Positions 8,098 through 15,241 are shown, numbered from the stretch's first letter. The stretch is 22,130 nt of DNA from an uncultured Mesocricetibacter sp. (GCA_905373425.1 CAJPST010000010.1:1-22130), one strand, 5' to 3'. Program-made: numbers and translations. The notes: generated by a model from the letters alone, not told the origin.

Positions 8098-9070
8098 CCG
8101 AAAAGGCATCTTAGCCCTCGGCAATCTATTGGTTGATCGTACGCTGGTTATCTCTGATTACCCGAAAGAGTCAATGTTAGCAACTATTTCCGACATTGCG
8201 CTACATTGTGGCGGCGGTTGCACCAATGTTTTATTCAATTTAGCAAAATTGGATAAAAACCTACCGCTCTTTTTGAGCGGGGCGGTAGGGAAAGATGCGG
8301 AAGGGCAATTTATTTTGCAACAGGCTAAAGCACATCAAGTGAATATTGATGCGGTGTCGGAAGCAGCACTCCCAACCTCTTTTACCGATGTGATGATCAA
8401 CAAACAAACAGGCGAACGCACTTTTTTTCATTACGTAGGTGCAATGAGGCTATACGGACAAGAGCAAATTCTAACCATTAATAATCAGGCTAAAATTGCC
8501 CATATTGCTTATCTTCCGTTGTTGCCGGCATTATTGGATACGGAAGCGCTAACCAATATATTCCATTACTTACATGAGCAAGGCTTCCTGATTTCAATTG
8601 ATTTAGTTTCAGTTAATAACAAAGACATTTTTAGGCAATACATACGCCCGGCTTTACCTTATGTGGACTTTGCAATAATCAACGATGTAGAAGCTAAGAT
8701 TCTGACAGATAACGACGATTTGCCTTCCAATAAAGACAATATATTAAAACTAACAGAACAAATCCTACAACTGGGTGTAAAACACACAGCGATCGTACAT
8801 TACCCAGAATGGGCGGTCGGTTGCAATCGTAACGGCGAACAGGTTGCCGTACCATCCTATTGGGTGGAAAAAAAGGATATTATCAGCACTCTCGGGGCGG
8901 GAGACGCATTCTGCGCCGGAGTGTTATACGGCCTACACCAACAAATGTCCTTGCAGGAAGTTCTAAAATTAGGGCACACCCTTGCTTATTTCAATCTATT
9001 TTCCCTTTCAGCCACCGACGGCGCAATAAGTTATGAACAAGCAGAGGCATTTCAGAAAAAATCAAAATAA
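8084..9070 (+). CDS. PfkB-family sugar kinase
   Basis: This 328-residue ribokinase/PfkB-fold kinase has an N-terminal GILALGNLLVDRT strand, the GGGCTNVLFNLAKL glycine motif near 43 and the C-terminal anion-hole motif TLGAGDAF with catalytic D274. The ATG at 8084 overlaps the aldolase gene by 14 bp, a sign of translational coupling. In this operon it would supply the second phosphate, turning a ketose 6-phosphate into the bisphosphate used by the aldolase. It could instead act directly on a free sugar in parallel with the ROK kinase. PfkB kinases vary widely in substrate, so the exact reaction is left open. Confidence 0.87.
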   Translation: MVNLNRKGILALGNLLVDRTLVISDYPKESMLATISDIALHCGGGCTNVLFNLAKLDKNLPLFLSGAVGKDAEGQFILQQAKAHQVNIDAVSEAALPTSFTDVMINKQTGERTFFHYVGAMRLYGQEQILTINNQAKIAHIAYLPLLPALLDTEALTNIFHYLHEQGFLISIDLVSVNNKDIFRQYIRPALPYVDFAIINDVEAKILTDNDDLPSNKDNILKLTEQILQLGVKHTAIVHYPEWAVGCNRNGEQVAVPSYWVEKKDIISTLGAGDAFCAGVLYGLHQQMSLQEVLKLGHTLAYFNLFSLSATDGAISYEQAEAFQKKSK

Positions 9071-9116
9071 ACAAAGAAGTCAGTTTTAAAAAATTTTAAG
9101 CAAGTTAACAATCTGA

Positions 9117-9125
9117 AAGTGCGGT
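9117..9125 (+). repeat. DNA uptake signal
   Basis: Perfect copy with the extended context CA plus A-run, 46 bases after the PfkB gene. It has no inverted partner. Confidence 0.9.
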
Positions 9126-9146
9126 CAAAAAAACATCAGAAATTTT

Positions 9147-9284
9147 CGGTATTGATTCGCGTATTAAGTTTAATGAACTTATCTGCAAAATTGTGTCTGA
9201 CGTTACGCTAAAAGTATGATTACAATGCTTGCAGCGCCATTGTTTACGTGTAGAAATATTATTCCTAAATTCCAATTTGACGCA
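9147..9284 (-). pseudogene. relic of an IS1595-like transposase (zinc-ribbon fragment)
   Basis: On the minus strand, codons from 9284 downwards read as a fragment with TRKQWRCKHCNHTFSVTSDT. This is the second half of the zinc ribbon and the FSVTSGT-type motif typical of IS1595-family transposases. The expected upstream CPxC pair is reduced to a single Cys, a stop lies just before it, and the downstream catalytic part is absent. No terminal inverted repeats could be identified. The piece lies right after the sugar operon and beside a gene with signs of transfer, so it may mark an old insertion point. Confidence 0.55.
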
Positions 9285-9309
9285 CTGTAGATTATCCTCA
9301 TTTTACATA

Positions 9310-9684
9310 CTACATCTGAAATGCCGTTATCCAAAAACATATTCCGGCTATAAGTGAAAGCGGAGTCATAACATATTTTTCTTTCCTACTTTTTGAAATC
9401 ATGTTCATAATAGTATTCAAAGATAGATACGCGGCAAAGAAGAAACAAATATATTTAGTAACCTTAAAAGACAACCACAAGGGAATAAAACCTCCGGCTT
9501 GCAAAATAATTATCATTGCAAAAATCTGGATAACCACCGAAATAACTGCCACAACTCTAAATTTATTAGGTAAGATTTTATGTTGTCCACCCATTGTAAA
9601 TTCGCCCAAAGGCAAGCCGCAAGCAACAAGCACTGTCATAATTGCTATAACTCCAAATAATGTAGCCCCTAATATTGAAAGCAT
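9310..9684 (-). CDS. small four-helix membrane protein, Firmicutes-like
   Basis: This 124-residue hydrophobic protein has four predicted helices at about 3-22, 44-62, 76-95 and 106-122. The conserved-looking loop ACGLPLGEFTMGG follows helix 1, and a basic loop SKSRKEKY precedes helix 4. A very strong Shine-Dalgarno sequence (AGAGGGGAGA, 9691-9700) sits 6 bases before the ATG, so the gene looks functional. The sequence recalls conserved uncharacterised membrane proteins of low-GC Gram-positives (from memory, not searched). It has no uptake signal, is AT-rich and lies beside a transposase relic, consistent with transfer. The function is unknown. Confidence 0.7.
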   Translation of the reverse strand: MLSILGATLFGVIAIMTVLVACGLPLGEFTMGGQHKILPNKFRVVAVISVVIQIFAMIIILQAGGFIPLWLSFKVTKYICFFFAAYLSLNTIMNMISKSRKEKYVMTPLSLIAGICFWITAFQM

Positions 9685-9752
9685 AAATATTCTCCCCTCT
9701 CAAAATACAAAAAATTTCAGTTACAAATTCAAATTCATTTCACTCAATATTT

Positions 9753-10022
9753 TTATAATATATTCTTATCAAGTTTTATGGGTCTAACTCTTTCTTCAAA
9801 GTTGTTACTTCTGATTTTCACTTGAATATATTTAAAGTCTTGCTTTCTCCTAAATGCTCTTTCAAATATTTCTCGGCTTGAGCAATACTGTGCTCTATCA
9901 TCAATTCTCTTTTCAGTGTCCTTTATGGCTGTTGTAGTCTTATCTCTTAATACCGACACATCATAAAACTGATAATAAACATGCCTTGCAGGATGAGAAA
10001 AACCAAAGAGAACGATAAAACT
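9753..10022 (-). pseudogene. unrecognised open frame, probable gene relic
   Basis: The minus-strand frame stays open from a stop near 10025 down to the TAA at 9753 and has a protein-like composition (for example DTEKRIDDRAQYCSSREIF and QDFKYIQVKIRSNNFEERV). The only start candidate is GTG at 9959, without a convincing ribosome binding site. The reading frame continues upstream of it with plausible residues (GFSHPARHVYYQFYDV), as if it were the 3' end of a longer gene. It stands directly upstream of the membrane-protein gene on the same strand and may have arrived with it. I do not recognise the family. Confidence 0.3.
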
Positions 10023-10114
10023 CTAGCAAAAATAAATGCCTTTCACGCTTTTTACTCGTAAAAGGATTCAAGTTTACGCGGTACATTAATCAATTTTCAG
10101 ATTTTGTGTAACTG

Positions 10115-10223
10115 CTACATAATACCGGAAAATTTAACCGCACTTTTTTGCAATTTAGCTTGATAAGGCCTGCTAATCCAACAAGCAACACCAATGAGCA
10201 AGCCTCGAATAATGCCATTTCAT
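10115..10223 (-). pseudogene. micro-ORF with strong ribosome binding site, probably frameshifted
   Basis: On the minus strand AAGGAGAG (10229-10236) precedes an ATG at 10223 by the right distance, but that frame stops after 16 codons. The frame shifted by one base reads NGIIRGLLIGVACWISRPYQ and then a KSAVKF segment encoded across the uptake signal, ending at 10115. Removing one A from the AAA after the ATG would join start and frame into a roughly 36-residue peptide with one hydrophobic stretch. This is suggestive only. A chance arrangement is possible. Confidence 0.25.
10137..10145 (-). repeat. DNA uptake signal
   Basis: Perfect copy within the gene-poor stretch, overlapping the micro-ORF. 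Confidence 0.9.
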
Positions 10224-10343
10224 GTTGCTCTCCTTACAATATATTCTTGATTAACTTTACTTTTTCCCAAATAGTAGATAAAATCAGTCGGGATTACCAA
10301 TTTCGGATAATCTTAATTATATTACTAATAAGGAGTCCTCTTT

Positions 10344-10613
10344 ATGAAAAAAGTACTATTAGCAACTCTATTTTCTGCTTTTGCAATGTCTTCCATGGCG
10401 GCAGATCTTCACCCGACTTGTGAAGAGTTTTTAAAAGAATTTAGCGCTAATTTGCCGGCAGAAGCCAAACCACATATCGATGCGGCTAGAGCGCAATATG
10501 CAGCACTTCCAAAAGATCAACAAGCTGCTGCTTGTAAAGAAAGTCTTGATTCCCTGAAAAATGGCGACAAAGGCGATGATAAAGACGAAGGCGATAAAAA
10601 AGATAAAGAATAA
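10344..10613 (+). CDS. small secreted protein, DUF5339-like
   Basis: This 89-residue protein has a signal peptide (MKKVLLATLFSAFAMSSMAA, cut near MAA/DLHPTC). The mature part has two cysteines (one in HPTCEEF, one in AAACKES) that could form a disulfide in the periplasm. A 17-residue tail of alternating Asp/Glu, Lys and Gly (KGDDKDEGDKKDKE) follows. Size, signal and the two-Cys spacing fit the DUF5339 family of Pasteurellaceae and Neisseriaceae, which has no known role. AAGGAG at 10330-10335 supports the start. It converges with lysA at a shared terminator and appears to be a single-gene unit. Confidence 0.75.
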   Translation: MKKVLLATLFSAFAMSSMAADLHPTCEEFLKEFSANLPAEAKPHIDAARAQYAALPKDQQAAACKESLDSLKNGDKGDDKDEGDKKDKE

Positions 10614-10620
10614 TCGCAAA

Positions 10621-10650
10621 AAGGCTAACAATCCGTGGGTTGTTAGCCTT
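10621..10650. terminator. bidirectional rho-independent terminator
   Basis: An 11-bp perfect stem, AAGGCTAACAA with TTGTTAGCCTT, encloses an 8-nt loop and is followed by TCTTATTTT. On the minus strand it is flanked by TTTTTGCG. It separates the convergent small secreted-protein gene and lysA. Confidence 0.85.
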
Positions 10651-10671
10651 TCTTATTTTGGTTATCATTAA

Positions 10672-11922
10672 TTACGGTAACAATCGCTCAAATTGCCATA
10701 ATTCGGCAAAAGCTTCACGACGACGAATTAAATGTGCCTCACTTCCGCTCACCATAACTTCTGCTGCACGCGGTCGAGAGTTATAATTAGAAGCCATGCT
10801 GGCACCGTAAGCCCCGGCAGAACGTAGCGCGATCAAATCGCCTTGCGCAATCGCAAGCGTGCGCTGCTTACCTAGAAAATCCGAAGTTTCGCAAATTGGA
10901 CCGACTACGTCATACACATTGCTTTCCCGTATTAAAGTGCGGTCAGTTTCGATAATATTCATATAAGCCTGATACAACGCCGGGCGAATCATATCGTTCA
11001 TACCCGTATCCACAATAGCGAAATGACGCGTCTCATTACTTTTCAGATATTCTACCTTGGTGACTAAAATGCCTGCATTTGCAGTAATAGCGCGTCCCGG
11101 TTCGAGAATAATTTCTAAATCACCGTATTGTTTTAGCTTATCCAACAATGCTTTGGCATAATCCGCCGGATGAGGCGGAGCTTCATTGGTATAAGGAACA
11201 CCGAGTCCGCCCCCTAAATCTAAATGTTTCAGCTCAATACCGTCCTGCTTTAATTGTTCCATCAGCACGATTAAACGATCGGTTGCATCTAAAAACGGTT
11301 GTAACTCCGTTAGCTGGGAACCGATATGGCAATCCATTCCGGTCACTTTAATATGGGCTAATGTCGAGGCCTGACGATACACTTCGCGCGCCTGATCTAC
11401 GCTGATTCCAAATTTGTTTTCTTTTAATCCGGTGGAAATGTAAGGATGAGTATGCGCATCCACATCAGGATTTACACGTAATGAAATCGGCGCAATTTTG
11501 CCAAGTTTACCTGCCACTAAATTGATACGCTCCAGCTCAGCTGTGGATTCCACGTTAAAACAACGAATACCGACTTCCAACGCACGGACAATTTCTGTTT
11601 CCGATTTTGCCACGCCGGAAAATACGATTTTCGCCGCATCACCACCGGCGGCAAGCACGCGCTCCAGTTCGCCTTGCGAAACTATATCAAAACCCGAACC
11701 AAGTTGCGTCATCACTTGCAAAATCGCAATATTCGGATTAGATTTCACCGCAAAGCAAATCAAATGCGGATGCTCGCCGAATGCCTTGTCAAAAGCGTGC
11801 CAATGGCGCTCTAAAGTTGCACGAGAATAAATATATAGAGGCGTGCCGAAACGTTCGGCAATCTCGTTGACCGCTACGTCCTCTGCCATTAATAGATTGT
11901 TTTTATATTGAAAAAAATCCAT
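10672..11922 (-). CDS. lysA: diaminopimelate decarboxylase
   Basis: This 416-residue fold III PLP enzyme catalyses the last step of lysine synthesis, meso-diaminopimelate to L-lysine plus CO2, in the cytoplasm. PLP lysine K60 sits in CFAVKSNPN. HIGSQ, the glycine-rich LDLGGGLGVPY, EPGRAI and the active-site C344 (GPICETSDFLG) are all present. Length matches bacterial LysA (about 415-420). GGATAAAAA precedes the ATG, and lptM lies 8 bp upstream on the same strand, so they are probably co-transcribed. An uptake signal lies within the gene (10935-10943). Confidence 0.96.
   Translation of the reverse strand: MDFFQYKNNLLMAEDVAVNEIAERFGTPLYIYSRATLERHWHAFDKAFGEHPHLICFAVKSNPNIAILQVMTQLGSGFDIVSQGELERVLAAGGDAAKIVFSGVAKSETEIVRALEVGIRCFNVESTAELERINLVAGKLGKIAPISLRVNPDVDAHTHPYISTGLKENKFGISVDQAREVYRQASTLAHIKVTGMDCHIGSQLTELQPFLDATDRLIVLMEQLKQDGIELKHLDLGGGLGVPYTNEAPPHPADYAKALLDKLKQYGDLEIILEPGRAITANAGILVTKVEYLKSNETRHFAIVDTGMNDMIRPALYQAYMNIIETDRTLIRESNVYDVVGPICETSDFLGKQRTLAIAQGDLIALRSAGAYGASMASNYNSRPRAAEVMVSGSEAHLIRRREAFAELWQFERLLP
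10935..10943 (+). repeat. DNA uptake signal
   Basis: Perfect copy within lysA. On the coding strand it falls in the frame Asp-Arg-Thr-Leu. Confidence 0.9.
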
Positions 11923-11930
11923 TTTTTATC

Positions 11931-12050
11931 CTATTTTGGAGTATTTGAAGCAGGCGGTTGTTCGGGGAAATACAAAGGGCCCTTCACGCCACATCCGGTC
12001 ACGACAGCACAAAGTGCGGTTAAAATTATCAGAGAAATACATTTTTTCAT
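11931..12050 (-). CDS. lptM: LPS-assembly lipoprotein LptM (YifL)
   Basis: A 39-residue reading frame encodes a lipoprotein: MKKCISLIILTALCAVVTGC ends in lipobox VTGC, so Cys20 would be acylated. GVKGPLYFPE follows, matching the conserved C-GxKGPLY-P start of mature LptM. LptM associates with the LptDE translocon in the outer membrane and helps LptD mature. The arrangement next to cyaY and a lysine-pathway gene recalls the E. coli cyaY-yifL-dapF region. A perfect uptake signal is embedded in the signal-peptide codons. Confidence 0.88.
   Translation of the reverse strand: MKKCISLIILTALCAVVTGCGVKGPLYFPEQPPASNTPK
12012..12020 (+). repeat. DNA uptake signal
   Basis: Perfect copy in lptM, encoding Thr-Ala-Leu in the signal-peptide core. 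Confidence 0.9.
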
Positions 12051-12169
12051 TTAGCGATTCCTGTCTGCAAAAAGTAATATCAATTTTACATTAATTCTGC
12101 CTTTGTGCTATGCCTAAAGGTGAAAAATCTCTATAATTCTGACTTTAATGTATGATAACAGGATAGTTT

Positions 12170-12481
12170 ATGAATGTAGTCGAATTTCATCAAAAAATTG
12201 AACAAATCTGGGATAAGATCGAAGAACAAATGGAAGAACAAGGCTGTGATGTGGATTTTGATCGCCAAGGCTCGGTATTTACCATTACTTTCGGTGATCG
12301 CAGTCAAATTGTGATTAATAAACAAGAACCATTGTTAGAACTTTGGATCGCCAGCCGTTTGGGCGGATTCCACTTTGCGTTTAAAGATAACCAATGGATT
12401 GCCAGCGACGGCAAACTGTTTCAGGACAGCTTGGCTGAAGCCTGTAGCGCACACGGTGAGGATGTAGAAATTCACCTCTAG
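12170..12481 (+). CDS. cyaY: frataxin-like iron-sulfur assembly protein CyaY
   Basis: This 103-residue protein matches CyaY in size (E. coli 106) and layout: an N-terminal acidic helix (VVEFHQKIEQIWDKIEEQMEE) and the beta-sheet motif DRQGSVFTITFGDRSQIVINKQEP with LWIASRLGGFHF. CyaY binds iron and tunes IscS-dependent cluster assembly in the cytoplasm. It is divergent from lptM-lysA. TATAAT at 12132-12137 is a likely -10 box. The ribosome binding site is weak (AGGA). pldA begins 20 bp downstream. Confidence 0.94.
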   Translation: MNVVEFHQKIEQIWDKIEEQMEEQGCDVDFDRQGSVFTITFGDRSQIVINKQEPLLELWIASRLGGFHFAFKDNQWIASDGKLFQDSLAEACSAHGEDVEIHL

Positions 12482-12501
12482 CCAACACTGGGGATAACAC
12501 C

Positions 12502-13356
12502 ATGAAATTTATTACCGTTTCAATTTCAGCATTATTTCTAACCGCACTTTGCGCTAACGCAACAGAGCAGGAGTATAACCTCCTTCCCTATCAAGGGCGG
12601 ATAACAAATCTACTTAGCCGAGCACCCGACAACTTTATCGGTTTAATGGCTTATGAGCAAAATTACTTAATGGAGACCGTCTCCAATCGTAATTATAACG
12701 ACACAACCAATATGAAACGCGATGAAGTGAAATTTCAAATTAGTTTGGCATTGCCGATATGGCGTGAGATTTTCGGCAAAAACTCTGTATTGGCGGGATC
12801 TTACACTCAACGTTCCTGGTTCCAAATGACTAACTTTGAGCAATCTTCTCCGTTTCGTGAAACTAATTACAATCCGCGTCTTTTTCTCGGTTGGGCGACC
12901 CAATATAACTTACCTTTTGGTTGGACGGTGCAGGATCTGGAAACCGGTTATGATCATGAATCTAACGGGCGTGATAACAGTAATAATAAATCACGTAGTT
13001 GGAACCGACTATATGCCCGCACCTCGGCAATTAAAGGTAATTGGATCGTCGAATTTAAACCCTGGTGGCGAATTCCTGAGTCTAAAAAAGACGATGACAA
13101 CCCCGATATTAAAAAATATCGCGGTTATTTTGATCTAAGCATTGGTTATCGCGAAAATAGACATCAAGTAAAAGTTAAGGGACATTATCATCCACGCCAC
13201 AATAAAGGTGGCGTGGAAGTCAGCTATAGTTATGCCCTGAACAAGCACATCAGTTTCTACACGCAATATTACGGCGGCTATGGTGAGTCCTTATTGGATT
13301 ATAACCGCAATACTCGCCGTATCGGACTTGGGATCTCGCTCAATAATGTGTTCTAG
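12502..13356 (+). CDS. pldA: outer membrane phospholipase A
   Basis: This 284-residue protein has a signal peptide ending in CANA, then an OMPLA beta-barrel ending in Phe (SLNNVF), the outer-membrane sorting signal. Catalytic residues are visible: H152 and S154 in YDHESNGR, and N168 in SRSWNR, with R157 and S164/S166 nearby for calcium binding. OMPLA is a calcium-dependent dimeric phospholipase A1/A2 that removes misplaced phospholipids from the outer leaflet. The H-to-N spacing is two residues longer than in E. coli. The gene order pldA-recQ is as in E. coli. An uptake signal encodes part of the signal peptide. Confidence 0.94.
   Translation: MKFITVSISALFLTALCANATEQEYNLLPYQGRITNLLSRAPDNFIGLMAYEQNYLMETVSNRNYNDTTNMKRDEVKFQISLALPIWREIFGKNSVLAGSYTQRSWFQMTNFEQSSPFRETNYNPRLFLGWATQYNLPFGWTVQDLETGYDHESNGRDNSNNKSRSWNRLYARTSAIKGNWIVEFKPWWRIPESKKDDDNPDIKKYRGYFDLSIGYRENRHQVKVKGHYHPRHNKGGVEVSYSYALNKHISFYTQYYGGYGESLLDYNRNTRRIGLGISLNNVF
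12541..12549 (-). repeat. DNA uptake signal
   Basis: Perfect copy in pldA, again encoding Thr-Ala-Leu in the signal-peptide core. Confidence 0.9.
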
Positions 13357-15241
13357 CCCCGCTGAGTTGCAAAGTGCGGTCAAAAAAACAGGAGAAATTT
13401 CAACCGCACTTGAAATATTACATTCCGTATTCGGTTACCAAGCCTTCCGCAGCGGACAGGAAGAGGTAATTCAAGCCGCGTTAAACGGTCAGGACAGCTT
13501 AGTAGTAATGGCAACCGGAAGCGGAAAATCCTTGTGTTATCAGATCCCCGCCCTTTGTTTTAATGGGTTGACACTGGTGATTTCACCGCTAATTTCGCTG
13601 ATGAAAGATCAAGTGGATCAATTGCTTGCCAACGGCATCGAAGCAGACTATCTCAATTCCACGCAAACCTTTGAACAACAACAGCAGGTGCAAAATAAAG
13701 CCATTTCAGGGCAATTGAAATTGGTTTATCTTTCTCCTGAAAAAGTGATGACCGATGGTTTCTTCCGTTTTATCTCTCTATGTCATGTAAGCTTTATCGC
13801 CATCGACGAAGCGCACTGTATTTCTCAATGGGGGCATGATTTCCGCCCTGAATACACCCAACTGGGTGGGCTGAAAAGCTGCTTTCCCACGGCGCCGATA
13901 ATGGCACTGACTGCCACAGCGGATTACAGTACACGACAAGATATTCTACAAAATCTCCAATTAAACCGACCGCACTTATATGTTGGTAGCTTCGACAGAC
14001 CAAATATTCGCTACACGCTAGTAGAAAAATTCAAGCCGATGGAACAATTATGTCATTTTGTGGCGGCACAGAAAGGTAAAAGCGGAATCGTGTATTGCAA
14101 TAGTCGTAATAAAGTAGAACGGATTACAGAAGCACTGAAAAAACGAGGTGTCTCAGCGGCAGGTTATCACGCAGGCATGGAAAACGCGCAACGTGAACAA
14201 GTGCAGCGTGCGTTTCAACGCGATAATGTACAGGTAGTGGTAGCGACTATCGCATTCGGTATGGGAATTAATAAATCCAACGTTCGCTTTGTGGCACATT
14301 TTGACCTGTCGCGCAGTATTGAAGCCTATTATCAGGAAACCGGGCGTGCCGGCCGTGACGATTTACCGGCAGAAGCAGTGCTATTCTATGAACCGGCCGA
14401 TTACGCTTGGTTACAAAAAATTCTGTTAGAAGAGCCGGAAAGCCCGCAACGTGATATTAAACAACATAAATTGGAAGCTGTTGGTGAATTTGCAGAAAGC
14501 CAAACCTGTCGCCGTTTGGTCTTATTGAATTACTTCGGCGAAAATCGCCAAAAACCATGTAATAATTGCGATATTTGTCTCGATCCGCCAAAAAAATACG
14601 ATGGATTGATTGATGCGCAAAAAGTGCTTTCCACCGTGTATCGCACCGGTCAACGTTTTGGTGTGCAATATGTCATCGCTGTGTTGCGCGGTATGCACAA
14701 TCAGAAAATTAAAGAGAACCAACATGACAGCTTAAGCGTATATGCCATCGGTAAAGACAAAAGTAAGGAGTATTGGCAGTCAGTGATTCGTCAGTTGATC
14801 CATTTAGGTTTGTTACAACAGGTGATAAGCGACAATGGGTTCAGCAACGCTACAACTTTACAGCTCACCGAAAGTGCCCGCCCCGTATTACGTGGCGAAG
14901 TTGCGTTACAACTGGCAACACCACGTCTGTCTTCGATTGCCGCCGTCAGCGCGCCACAACGTAGCGCGATGATCAACTACGACAAAGATCTATTTGCCCG
15001 CTTGCGTTTTCTACGTAAACAAATTGCAGACAAAGAAAATATTCCGCCGTATATTGTGTTCAGTGACGCAACCTTGCAGGAAATGGCGCACTATCTGCCA
15101 CAAAATAGTAGCGAAATGTTGCAAATCAACGGCGTCGGCGCAGTCAAGCTGGAGCGTTTCGGACAGGTGTTTATGAATATTATTCGTGACCATAAAGCGG
15201 CCCTCTCTCCGATCGGCAAAGCAGACTTCAGTTTACGTTGA
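13346..15241 (+). CDS. recQ: ATP-dependent DNA helicase RecQ
   Basis: The 631-residue product matches RecQ throughout: FGYQAFRSGQEE, Walker A ATGSGKS (56-62), DEAH box (154-157) with the aromatic loop CISQWGHDFRPEY, QETGRAGRD, the zinc site CRRLVLLNYFGENRQKPC with NNCDIC, the winged-helix region and a C-terminal HRDC domain. It unwinds DNA 3'-5' in recombination repair. I prefer the ATG at 13346, overlapping pldA by 11 bp, to the in-frame ATG at 13280. It leaves a lead of 28 residues before FGYQ, close to E. coli (21), and the earlier start lies deep in pldA. The first codons contain two inverted uptake signals. Confidence 0.95.
   Translation: MCSSPAELQSAVKKTGEISTALEILHSVFGYQAFRSGQEEVIQAALNGQDSLVVMATGSGKSLCYQIPALCFNGLTLVISPLISLMKDQVDQLLANGIEADYLNSTQTFEQQQQVQNKAISGQLKLVYLSPEKVMTDGFFRFISLCHVSFIAIDEAHCISQWGHDFRPEYTQLGGLKSCFPTAPIMALTATADYSTRQDILQNLQLNRPHLYVGSFDRPNIRYTLVEKFKPMEQLCHFVAAQKGKSGIVYCNSRNKVERITEALKKRGVSAAGYHAGMENAQREQVQRAFQRDNVQVVVATIAFGMGINKSNVRFVAHFDLSRSIEAYYQETGRAGRDDLPAEAVLFYEPADYAWLQKILLEEPESPQRDIKQHKLEAVGEFAESQTCRRLVLLNYFGENRQKPCNNCDICLDPPKKYDGLIDAQKVLSTVYRTGQRFGVQYVIAVLRGMHNQKIKENQHDSLSVYAIGKDKSKEYWQSVIRQLIHLGLLQQVISDNGFSNATTLQLTESARPVLRGEVALQLATPRLSSIAAVSAPQRSAMINYDKDLFARLRFLRKQIADKENIPPYIVFSDATLQEMAHYLPQNSSEMLQINGVGAVKLERFGQVFMNIIRDHKAALSPIGKADFSLR
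13372..13411. other. inverted uptake-signal pair inside the recQ start region
   Basis: AAGTGCGGT (13372-13380) and ACCGCACTT (13403-13411) can pair as a 9-bp stem around a 22-nt loop. The pair lies within the first 25 codons of recQ. The layout is that of terminator-forming uptake-signal pairs, but no T tract follows and the frame reads through it. It could reduce read-through or translation from pldA into recQ (inference). Confidence 0.6.
13969..13977 (-). repeat. DNA uptake signal
   Basis: Perfect copy in mid recQ, read in a different frame (Arg-Pro-His-Leu). Confidence 0.9.

Larger units (their letters stand above)
9685..10343. other. gene-poor AT-rich stretch
   Basis: Apart from the relic open frame (9753-10022), the micro-ORF (10115-10223) and one uptake signal (10137-10145), I see no coding or RNA gene here. 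The last 100 bases must hold the promoter of the gene at 10344. They contain AT-rich candidates but no clearly spaced -35/-10 pair. Confidence 0.5.

Noticed and set aside
13280..13345. Upstream in-frame ATG for recQ
   Set aside because: It would overlap pldA by 77 bp and add residues with no counterpart in RecQ. The ATG at 13346 is closer to the family length.
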